Positions 13,891 to 25,479 of a stretch of 64,000 nucleotides of DNA are shown piece by piece; position 1 is the stretch's first letter, and every line of letters starts with the position of its first letter. Under the pieces are notes generated by a model. It was not told the origin of the DNA, searched no databases, and saw nothing but the letters and a program-made list of their open reading frames with translations. The translations under genes were made by a program, and so were the position numbers. Source of the stretch: Plecoglossus altivelis (taxonomy: Eukaryota > Chordata > Actinopteri > Osmeriformes > Plecoglossidae); assembly GCA_036571765.1 (NCBI GenBank), contig BROE01000001.1, positions 3,641,137-3,705,136 of the forward strand. The letters are read 5' to 3'.

Positions 13891-16800
13891 GCACACAGCC
13901 CTCGTCCTTCAGCCATGATTATCAACCACCAATCCACCACAAAACACGGTTTCATCTATTGCCCAACAACAATCACCTCTCACCCCCTACCCCAACCCTG
14001 TAACTCCTTATCCCATGACCCCAGCTCTCAGCTCCCGTCCCACCTAAATCCCATCGGCAAGCTCTGGGTTGTGGCTGGCCTGGGATCAGAGGCAGCGGCC
14101 GTGCGCTGGAGAAGCAGAGGCCCACAAACCAGGCCACGCGGCCACATTCTGATGCTCAGACCCCCTATTGGTTGGGCCCTGGAGACCACTGACACCCGTT
14201 AATCAATGGTGGGCTTAGGCAGCCTTTTAGTGGATCAGTCCACTCTGATCCAGGCAGCAGCATGGAGCCTTGGGGCGCCTCTCACACACATCAGGACCAC
14301 TGTCATGTTAATCTCCTCCAAACAAGAAAGTCAGGAGAGGAATAACAAAGATGCTGCTCCAAACTGAACAAACGCAGAGAGATGTCTGCCATGACACACA
14401 GAGAGCATTTACTAAATGTATTTATGTGCTGCAGTCATATTACTCTTATCTCAGTTTCTATTTTACTTACAAAACATCTCTGAAGGTGATTTGCCCAAGT
14501 GAGAGAAAGCGAGCACATTTCTAAACCTGTATTTGTGCAACTCTCTCTTCAGCTTTAGCCTTTCTCAATAAAGAAGGTAGTTTTCCACTGATGAGCCTGT
14601 GCTGGCAGCTACAGGCCCACCAGCAGCAAATCACTAGTCTGTTAAAAGGCCCTGAAGCGTAGCAAACTCTTCTGCTGCCAAGCTTCGCCCCAAATCTGCC
14701 TGCTTGCAGACCCCCTGTAATTGGAGGCATTAAACTAGCTTTGGACAGGATGGCAAATGAACGCTTTGAGCTCCGGAGGAAAGTGACTGGTGGAATCAGA
14801 GAACTACACATATAGTAGACGCGGAAAATCGGTGAAATCGCTGCTAATCCATCGTATTTTTGTGTTTCCATTTGCGTGTTTTCGCCCTCTCTTGAACGCA
14901 TTTACGAGGGTGTTTGTATGTGTGTGCGTACGCGCGTACGTGCTCGCATTGAGATTGTGTTCGTTTGCGTGAGTGTGTGATTATGTACAGTCAGTACAAC
15001 CCGCACAGTGCTTGTTAATCTCATAATCACAGGGATCATACGAGAGATGTAGGGATTTGATGTGATGTTGAACTGCGAGAGTGTGTGGCCTTCACAACCG
15101 TACGACAAGCGGGCAGGCAGGAAACAAATTGCCCAGAAATTGACTGTCATCAAGGCACGGCGTCTTCTAATATTACTCTATTAAGCTTTCTCATTAAAAT
15201 CTATAAATCAACTCACGCTGTTGATTTCTAATGACCTAATAGCATGGGAATGGAGTCAAACATTATACAGAAGCATTGGTATTATTTGCACAAGAAATGT
15301 AACAATATCAAAGCCATCATTGATTAAAAATGGAGGCTTTTTCATTGGCACATTCACTGGGGCTGAACTTTAGAGAGATTTTTAAAATTTTTTTATATGT
15401 TTGATCCGCAGACAACCAATGTTAACACTGCATTACTTTGTAAAATGAAACTGCATTTGAAATCCAAGATTCTGCATTAGGAAGTCATTTTTACAATGTA
15501 TCTTTAATGGAATCCCAGACAGCTCCTTAAAAATATGTTCTCTGAAACTGCTCTTACATTACATCTTTTAAATGATGGCCATGAGTCTACCCTCATATAT
15601 TGACAAAATGATCCTAGGTCTGATACTGTGTTAGGTAGGTATTGTAGCTACTTGCATAACACCTGCTTAAAGGAGAATGACTATATTGTTGATATCAAGT
15701 CAGGTTAATGGCAAATGTTGCCATGGAGGATAATGTTCGGAACCACTCAACTGAGTTTCCACGTTAAACATCAGCATCTTGTGGTGTGTCACTAACTGTA
15801 CTTTGGGTTTCTCATCACTAATCTGTGTGCACATATTCCCAAGGACAGAGTGAAGGAGGTGACGTCATCGTTAATCTGTACTCAGGGAGGTGATCAAACA
15901 GCTGCTGACTCAGCAGTATCCGGGGTCCTGAAAATCTGAAATATCTGCACGAGGCTAGAATGGCCTTGTCTTTCTCTGGGTCAGTTTCAACAGTCAATAA
16001 AAATGAGTCCACCAGCCAGACCCTCTACCGCAGAGGGTTGCCAGGTGACAGCTCTACTCATCAAGTGCTGGCAAGAGGAGAATGATACAAGATCCTGGAA
16101 TTTGTGTTTCCGATGCCAATACAACACAGATCCCAACAACAACAACAAAATATACAGATCTATCATCTCATCTCAGACTCATAGGGGATCAAGGGTAGAA
16201 ATCTATAGTCCTGTTTGCTTCATGAGCAAGCTGTTTGCTTAAAAATGAATGCGGTCAGCTGTATAGTGTATTCTGAAGCTAAGCACACTTGGTATTCACT
16301 CTGTTCATCCAAAGACAGACTGAAAGATGGCCTGGAAATAAGGTCTGATGGACTCACTGAGAAATCAAACGGAATACTGTATAACACTTTAATAATTTAT
16401 TCGCATATGATTATCTTAAAAATACGGAAAGAAAAATGCATGTTTTGCGCAATTTTTTTTATATTTTCTTTTTTCTTTTTTTTTTTACAATTCATTACAC
16501 CTTACTCTTGCAGACAAAAAGTCTCCCCAAACAGGCATTTTCTTCTTTAAAGTTGACATATACACATTCTTAATGGCGCTAAAACCGTGGTTTTCAATTT
16601 GTCTGCTAACAAACAAACATGTAACCATGGGTCAAAGTTAGGTCAAATGATGCTGGCAGCAGTGCAGATTGGTTTAGCTGAAATGGGGAGACGCAGCCCA
16701 GTCACAGTGCTCTGCTGACAGCTGGCATACTTTCAAAATACTCTCTGGTGTAATTAACCATTGAGGGACAACATTACATCAATGTTTGTAGGTCAGGTGG

Positions 16801-17946
16801 ATATTAAGGTCACACAGCGACAGTGGCCTTTTTAATTCACTTTGATCTGCAACAGGAAATATCCAACACATCAAGATTAGGAGTGGTTATCTAGGTCCAG
16901 GATGAACGACATGGCAACTTTCCAGTTGATGATATGGTACAGCTATGGTGCATACTGGCTATTTCTGTTACAAGACCTCTACCCTTTTGGACCAAATATA
17001 GTCAAAATAAAATATTTTCTTCTGGCTCAATAAAAACATTGAATGTGTTCAATTTCAAGCAATAAGACAAATGAAAAAAAGGCAAGACTATCGTAGAAAA
17101 CACAGAATACTCTTCTTGATATTATGTAATAACTTAGCATCCAAAACAATGCAATTTTGAATAAAATTAGGTTGAAAAAGTATGGCGTTTGTCCATAGCG
17201 CAAAATGTCCCACCAGTGATTCGAAACCATTGTCTGTTACCAGAAGTGTTCCACCACAACGGCATGCATTTGATGCTGTGTCCTGCACTGTCAGTCAAAC
17301 ACAGCCCTCTCATGGTCCTAATCACTTCCTTCAACCAGAGCAGGTGAGAAAAATACACAGCGACTTACAAACACAGCATCATTAAGAGAGTTCTTAGTCG
17401 TATGGAAGACAACACTGAAGAGGACAGGGACAAAACTGGATTTTAAAAGTGTTTCTTTTTTTAAGTCTTGGAAGATTCCTTCGATCCATGGGTTAAGGAT
17501 TTTATTCAGGAGTCAAGTGTTGTTGATGTCCATCGTGGAAAAAATGTAATCGATAATGGTTTCATTTTTTTCTTCCCATTCATTGGCTAAATGCAGGAAC
17601 AAATGACCTCTGTAATACCAATGGCGAGGCCCCAGCGGCAACCTGGGTCACTGTAGACGAAGGGACGGATCCCAGCCGGCAGAAACACATGCAGACATGC
17701 AAACACAACCTGAGGGGGGAAGTTTGGCTTTCCGGCAACAGATATTTCATAAATCCACAAGTTTCTGTAAATAAAAACGAAGCAAATGCTCCTTCAAATG
17801 AACCAATACATCTTAACCCCACATGTCAGTACGTTAGGAAACTGTCCATTTCCTTTTTTTTCCACCCCATCATTGGGCTCTCCAGGTAAAGTTCCTAGGG
17901 TGCTCTTTCTAGAGTATCTGGTGTCTCTTGGGGGTCAGTTGGGGAC

Positions 17947-18058
17947 TTACACCCTGATAGGCAGAGTTTGGCTCATCTGTTGTCGGACGATCTCCTGACT
18001 GCTGTCCAGACTCTTCCTGTGGTGGCCGGGTAGAGTTCCTCCAATCCGCAGCAAGTCC
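17947..18058 (-). CDS. ephb3: ephb3 terminal exon: SAM remnant and PDZ-binding tail
   Basis: After an AG acceptor the exon adds one base to a phase-2 codon, then encodes 36 residues beginning DLLRIGGTLPGHHRKSLDSS and ending MSQTLPIRV before TAA. This corresponds to the last SAM helix and C-terminal tail of EphB3, whose usual pattern is IGVTLAGHQKKIL. Several normally invariant helix positions differ here (V to G, A to P, Q to H, I to S). The tail ends in a hydrophobic valine, as a PDZ ligand should. Candidate poly(A) signals (AATAAA on the - strand) are at 17501-17506 and near 16396. Confidence 0.8.
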
Positions 18059-21000
18059 CTGAGGACACAGAGGAACACAAGTCCTTCGGTTGTCAGTCGA
18101 GAAAATGTTCCTTTCGAAGGATGATGTGTATTTATTTAAGTAGGAGCAGTTTCTCCATTGACATGGCAGATTGTGGGAGAATGTAAATATACAGCACATC
18201 TAAGCTGACGCACTGCTGGTAGACGTTGGCATTCTGTCTGCTTACGTCCAGTTAGGGTGGGAGCATAAACAAAAACAAATATGAGTTGATAATGATCATG
18301 GATAAGCAACCAATTTCAAGGCCAGTTCCACCGCAAACACAATCCAATTCAAACGGTAAAGAATAACCATTTATCATGTGGTGGTTTTAATAAAGTTGGG
18401 CATCTTTCCGGGCCATCTAACTCCGGGTGCTGCAGTGTTTGACCGTTCCTGTCATTCACTGGCTGGATGGGGTCCCTCTTTTGTTAAGCACTTCTCTGGA
18501 GAGATACACTGGAGATAAGATCAGGACTCATATCCTTTCCCTTTCCAATATCCCCCCCACCCCCCCATCCCCGAACTGCCTATGGCAGGCAGTGGGGGAA
18601 CCCTGACATGCACACGCCACGGTTATCTGACACGCACACGCGATCCCTACCTTCCGAATGCAGGCCTGCACACGCGGCCACGGCTGTCTGGTCTGAGGAC
18701 ACACACTAAATCATGCGATGACAACATCTCCCCACTTCCCCACTCTCTCGCTCTCTTTAGCTGTCGCGTATGGACCGTGCCATGAATTAATCATCGGCAT
18801 GCCTTCCGCATACAGCGACACGAAGCTCAACGCCGTACGCAAGCACACGCGTGCTTACGCGCGCGCGCGCGCACGCACGCACGCACAGCTTCCCCAGCGA
18901 TTCGCCCATCACAGCGATGGGTGTGCCCTCCCCCGGCACATTAAAAACCTCATTAGCAACCTAATTAAACACATTTCTCTCTTTTAGCTTCTCCTCAATC
19001 TCCCTTATTACTCTCCCTCCATCACCTCGCGTCTTTCCACGTCAGCAGACCTGGCGCTCCGGACTATCACCTACTTTCAGCATCCAGCCAAGAGCACGGG
19101 GGATTAAACCTAGGTCAGCCATTACGTTTCCACACGCAATTAGCTTGGCTGAGCCAAAAACCCTGACAGAGAAATCGCCCCTGGGGCAGAGTGTAAAAGT
19201 GTAACTGTGAGCCAAAGAGCTGAATACTGTATGAATCCAGCCCTTTTTTGTTTATGTGAGTGGAAAGAACGAACTATTTCAAGGCAGATGCTGCATGCTT
19301 GACTTCATGCACTTGGTGCATAATGCATCACTGTGGAGGCTTCAATCTAACAACAGGATTGGTACCAAGGGATGACTGGGGGCCACAAAACAGTGGTTAA
19401 AAAAGAGAATCAAGCCATAGTTGAGGACAGAAATCAGGACTTGTTTGCATCTCTGTGTAATATTTGTCAAGCGCACCTAAAAAACTTGACCATCTAACCT
19501 CTGAGACAAACAACACCACACTTCCATCAGCAGTATTCACAATAGAATACAACAGGCTTACATTTCAAACGTACAGGTCTTTTTTGATGGCAGCATCTTG
19601 CATAGCTACAACGCTCAGTCTAACGTGACCTACAGTGAAGAATGTCGTCCAGTGAGTCGCTCACCCTGAATATATGCTGGTGACATCTTTAAGGCTGGAG
19701 GCGTTGCGCAGGAGCTTGTCCAGGGTGCTGACGATCCGGCAGAACTTGGGCCGCTGGTTCCTCTCCTTCAACCAGCACTCCAGCATGAGCTGGTGCAGCA
19801 CCATGGGGCAGTCCATGGGCGGGGGCAGTCTGTAGTCCTGCTCCACCGCCGTCATCACCTGACCCGAGGGGACGAGCAAGAGGATGGGTTCATGTTCGTT
19901 TTGAAACAGACAGATCATAATGGATCATTTGATTCGTAACATTGTCGGGTGCAAATGTATTATTTATCTATGCTATGAAGATCAATCAAAATCAGACTGT
20001 TTTTCAGTTTAAACCCAATGAAGGCTCTTTGATAAAGGCCATGCTTTGTTTACAATTACATTTATCCGTGTGCTCCAGTTTTGCCGTGTTTGCATGCGTA
20101 CGTGTTCTGACCCTTGGCAAAACAAAAGGTTTGTTGCCCTGAATACATTCTAGAGTTGCAACGGTTCTGTTGTTGCAATTAGTTGAGAAGCATCCAGGCA
20201 AGAACAGGATACACCATCATACATCGTGTATTCCAACAGTGTATATAGCTTATTGTCAGCCTATTGACTACAAGCAACATCATTACTTCGAATTTTTAAT
20301 GCCTGCAGTGCAGTTCTCATATAATACAGCTATTCGAAGTCACTGATTCAACATTGGTAGTATTCGTTCATCTCCTCTGGCATGTCAGACTATCCTTTAT
20401 TAGTCTCTGCCCATGAATAATGTGTATCTCCGTGTAATGTTGCGGTGTCGAGGGTGAACACAGATCTGTACTCTAGTGTCAGGTGGTGGAGGAGGAGTAA
20501 AGAGGCTTTGCTTGTCATCAAGTACTCTGCTGAAGGTTCATGTCTGTGGAACAGCACCAGCAGACAGACGCGTGAGCATAGGTGCGTGCGTGTATACATG
20601 CGTGTTTAAGTGTCTGTGTGGGTTTGTCTGAACGTACAAGTGCGTACGAATCAGTGTGTACGAGTGTACGTGTGTGTGTGTGTGTGTGTGCATTCAAGTG
20701 TGCGTGCGCTGTGGGATCGCAGGGGAGTTTGGGTGCACATGAGTTAGTAGGGGGGGTAGGTAAAGATAATGACAGCAGAGCAGGAAGACAGCCTCTCTAA
20801 CCCCGCCCCCCTCCCCCCCCCAATCCACCCACAAAGTCAGGGCAGTGAAGGAAGGGGATGAGCGTTAACTTACATCCTGGTTGCTCATGTCCCAGTAGGG
20901 CCTCTCTCCATAGGACACCACCTCCCACATGACGATGCCGTAGCTCCAGACGTCGCTGGCGGAGGTGAACTTCCTGAAGGCGATGGCCTCCGGCGCAGTC

Positions 21001-22235
21001 CACCGGATAGGGATCTTACCTCCCTGCAGAGACGAGAGGATGGGGGGTGTTATTGATACACCGATGCCTGCTGAGCTGCAGTCATTAGACAAACACACAC
21101 GCTCACAGGAGGAGGCGCGACCGCACAGGCAGCGGAGAAGACAGACTGACATTTAGCCGTACTTTCACTGACGCAGCCATCGGAGAAAACGCACGTTTGG
21201 CCGTGTCAAGCTTTAGGGAGGGGGTGGGGGGTTGGGTGGGGTGGGGGTGGGATAGGCCTCATGTGCAGCACACCCTGGCACACGCTACTAACCAGTGAGC
21301 TGGTGTAGGTGGGGTCGGTGGAGGTGTCATCCAGGAAGCGGGACAGTCCGAAGTCGGACACCTTGCACACCAGGTTGCTGTTGACCAGGATGTTGCGTGC
21401 GGCCAGGTCGCGGTGGACGTAGTTCATGTCGGACAGGTACTTCATCCCCGCGGCGATGCCACGTAGCATGCCCACCAGCTGGGTCATGGTGAAACGGCCG
21501 TCGTTCAGCTGGTGAGGGAGGGGAGGAAGAAGGAGAAAAGGTGTGTGTGTGGGGGGGAGGGGGGAGCAGCTGGTTAATACAAAGAGGACAAAGAGGAACC
21601 GCAGCGTGGGAAAGGAGAGGGGAGGGGAGAGGGTGTGGTCGGACGCTCAGTCATAAAGCCTATGCAAACATGAGATGGCATCTGTCATAACCTTTACGGA
21701 CGTTTCTGTCAGTCTTCGCTGGTGACCTTTTCATGCTGTCTTACCACATGCAATTAGCTGGCTGGCTAATTATAGACTTGGTGGAGATCCTGGAGCAAAC
21801 ACGTGTCGCACGCCCTTAGAGGGGCTACAGTGACAATGCCATTCACAGAACCGTGAAGTGGATATCAGTTATCATTGAATTGTCAAATGAATCAAGTTAC
21901 CATATTTCTCTATTCTTTTGAGGCATACGTTGAATTCTGATCCAGAGCGTTGTGTCCCATGACTACACATGAGAGTATAGAACCCAATGTACCTGACCTG
22001 TGTAACTAAGTGCTTGTCAAGTCTTGAAAACAGCAAAAAAATGTACATTTCCTAAATTCAAGACGAAAAAACCTTGATGTAACAGGACCCAAACATTAAA
22101 AAAACGCTTTGTACTCTATACAGTTGAATGCATGCATGCATTGAATACAAGAAAAATAGTCTGACAGATATGCAATTATGTGGACCAGCAGAAAAACCGA
22201 CAGGCATAAACATTGACAGACAGACAGATAGATAC

Positions 22236-22273
<38 letters not shown>

Positions 22274-22338
22274 TGACTGGTAGACAGACAGACAGACAGA
22301 TAGATACATAGGTAGATAGACAGACAGACAGACAGACC

Positions 22339-22374
<36 letters not shown>

Positions 22375-25300
22375 GGCAGGCAGGTAGGCAGGCAGGCAGG
22401 CAGGCAGGCAGGCAAGCAGGCAGGCAGGCAGGCAGGCAGAAAGAAAGAAAGGCTGTAGTCTGTTGTTCTATGGACATCATTAGATGATGGCTGTGTTCCT
22501 CTGAGTCATAAGACTCGCGGTGGGATAGATAACAGGCCTCCGCATGGCAGAGCACTTGGTTGGACAGATGACTGAGAGGAGTTCGTGTGAGGGAGTGTTG
22601 GGATGAGCTTTGAGTCACAACATTCACATAATGTCCCTGCAAGCGAGAGAGAGAGGGAGGGGGGAGGTAGAGAGGGAGAGAGCGAGAAAGAGAGGGAGAG
22701 AAATGGGGGGACTGTGTTAAGGTGTCTCACCCTGAGAAAGGAGTCCAGTGCCCCGTTCTCCATGAACTCGGTGATGATGAGCACGGGGCAGCTCCGGGTC
22801 AACACACCCTCCAGGCGGATCACGTTGGGGTGGTCAAACTGGCCCATGATGCTCGCCTCCGCCAGGAAGTCCCGCCTCTGGCGCTCAGTGTAGCCGGCCT
22901 TCAGAGTCTTGATGGCCACCACCGCCTCCCTCCGGCCCGGCTGTTTCAGCCTGCCACGGCACACCTCCCCAAACTCACCTGGGGTAACGGTAAACAGGGA
23001 AGGGGAGGATGTGGAGGAGATGGGGGGGTGGGGTGGAGGGGGGGGGTGAACCAGGGTCGAGGGGAGTGGAGGAAAGGGGGAGGGGGGAGTGAGGGAGATG
23101 GGGGGCATTACTGGTTTGCACAGTGGAGAAACTCTGGATCGGAGGAGAGTGAAGGACAAGACAAGGCGTGGGGGGAGGGGGGGAGACGGTCTGCAATTGT
23201 GTGGAAGGAGAGAGTGAGACGAGGGCGGGAGGAGGAGGAGGAGAGGAGAGCTGGGCAGGAGCTCAAGGTTGTAAGAGGCTCGGGAGGGAGAGGGAGGGGG
23301 GCCTGGAGGGCGAGTGGTGCCGGTAGGCTGTGGAGGGGGAGAGGGGTCGGGTGAGGAGCTTGGGGGGGTTGCTTTTAGGGCCGGAGTCTAAACACGTTTT
23401 ACAAAAGGACACAGGGGAAAGGACAATGAGAGATGGTGAGAGAGCGATAGAGAGAGAGAGAGAGAGATCGAGAGAGATAGAGAGCGAGAAGGGGGGAGGC
23501 GAACGAGCAGGAGAAGATTGTCATTCAAGTTGACGTAAGGACACAACATGCTCGTGGAGAATAAACAGACTGGGATGACAGTACTGTAGAGAAGCTGTTC
23601 GCAGACCCCAGCCCTGTCCTGCCTGACCCCTCCAACACATGCCGGCGGTTCCCCAGCCTTGTTAACACAGCGGGCTGATGGATACATGACTCAATATACT
23701 GTGCTTTTCATTTAGCCAAGGTCTGCTTATGGAGCTACACCGGCAAGATATGTTTGATTGCGTTACGGTGTGAAACCTCGGAATTGAACCTGCGATCGTT
23801 GGTGTGGCAACACCCGTGCTCGTTCCAACGCGGCGAGGCTGTTTACCTGCGCCAATGACTTCCTCGATCTTCACGCAGGAGATGTCGATTTCTTTGGCAA
23901 ACTCGTGGACCGCCTCGTTAGGGTCCTCGTAGGTGAATGGGTCGATGTACACTTTGACCCCCGGCGAAACTGAGAGGGAGAGGGACGGAGAGAAATGTAA
24001 AGGCTTCGCTTCAGGTTTCCTCTTTCACATCTTAAGTCTGGGTCATTCAACCCTAACCCAAGTCCTAACCCACAGTATACGTCTTCTTAGCCTGATAGGA
24101 GTGATGCTGGTAGCTAAATGAGATGTCTTTTAATGCCTGAGTAACTTGGAGTAAATAAGGGGGGGGTCTTTGTTTCTTGAAGAGCCTCAGACTCTGCACC
24201 CCTGAGGGCCTCTGTAGACCTCATGATCTCCCTAATCACGGCCTTTCAATGAGCAAATGGGGTTTCCTGAATTAGTCAGGTGATTAGATCATTGATTCGA
24301 TCAGGTGATTTACTGTCCCTTTCTTTAAAAGACCACTTAAAACAGTAGGACGTGAACACACGAGTGCTCGCACAATACACACCCACAACAAGCCAACGCA
24401 CACACGACACACTCACCCACGCTAACACTCGTATGCGCACACACACACACACACGCGCACACACACACACACACGCACACACACACACACACACGCGCAC
24501 ACACACACACACACACACATGCGTTCACAATGGACACGCTCACAAGCCTCCCAATCGTCCATGCAGTCTTTGGACTGTACTCACTGTACTGCTGCAGCTT
24601 CTCAGTGTACTCCAGCTCAGAACTGCTACGCTGCTTCCTGAAACGGGACAAAGACTCATTAGCATGATGGATCCTCAAGCTTGGCAGAAGGCAGCAGGCA
24701 AGTCAAGTCAAGAGAGAAACACAGTTTAGGGGGCCTTGCTCCCCTCTGAGAGCTTATGTTGAATCAAGAATAACATTAAAGAGTGCTTAGGTTTCGCTCC
24801 TCCACTACACCTACTTGAGGCAGACCACGGCTATCACCACCATTGCTACGATGACCACCAGACCTGCGGACGCTGAGCCCACTATGAGAGGAAGTTGGTC
24901 CTGCACAGACTTCTGGGGGTCACCTGTGGAGAGAACAACCAACAGTATAGTTAACACCTGTTCCAGAATGTTCCAGAACCAGCTGATGGTGAGTCAGCTC
25001 GTTGTGAATAGCACAGGTGTCTAAAATAAAGCTTACAGGAAAGAGAGCTCCTTTCACGTATTCTATTTTACTTTAACATGACAGTCATCATTTCTAAAAA
25101 CTCATACCATCTCCGGGGTATAATTCCATACAAATATGATTCATATTAGAAAAAATAATGGAAAGTATTTGAAGAGGGCTGGGGGTCCGTACTGTGCAGA
25201 CTGGTGCTGAAGTCCATTGGGTTGCTGTAGCGACCATAGCCGGCCACAGTGCGAGCCCGGACCTGGACCACGTACTGCGTGGCTGCCTTCAGCCCCTCCA

Positions 25301-25412
25301 CCTTGGCTGAGCTGTACTGGGATGTCACTGTGTGTGACATGGCCTGACCCTGGAAACCAGAACAGGGGGCAGGATAAGGATAGAAACCCTCCCTGTGTTC
25401 CTCCGACGCTAC

Positions 25413-25479
<67 letters not shown>

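Larger units (their letters stand above)
3110..17946. other. Gene-poor intergenic region between the MFS gene and ephb3
   Basis: About 15 kb in which no exon chain or recognisable protein domain is seen on either strand. The short open frames look random or follow simple repeats. It holds a GA polypurine tract (5761-5910), TG runs (about 7888-7950), a CA-rich tandem tract (about 13764-13890), a small hairpin (8927-8955) and one weak small-peptide candidate (4422-4731). A fragment at about 13556-13620, with the repeated phrase AATCAGAATT followed by GGTTTTATT, resembles a dispersed teleost repeat whose family I cannot name. The last 1-1.5 kb is probably the ephb3 3'UTR (read on the - strand), with AATAAA candidates at 17501-17506 and near 16396. 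Confidence 0.5.

Noticed and set aside
13714..14202. 162-codon His/Thr-rich frame on the + strand
   Set aside because: First half is the CA tandem repeat; the remainder has no recognisable domain or splice context.
18370..18480. Possible degenerate SAM exon on the - strand (a GAT-GG-C..AAGATG stretch)
   Set aside because: Only a few scattered bases resemble the expected DWLDAIKM core, with no frame, acceptor or donor; not better than chance.
22058..22642. 194-codon frame rich in Cys-Leu-Pro-Ala and Ser-Val
   Set aside because: Direct product of the GACA/GGCA tract inside an ephb3 intron.
22722..23354. 210-codon + strand frame over the ephb3 kinase exon
   Set aside because: Antisense shadow of exon 11 extended by a GGGA-rich intron.
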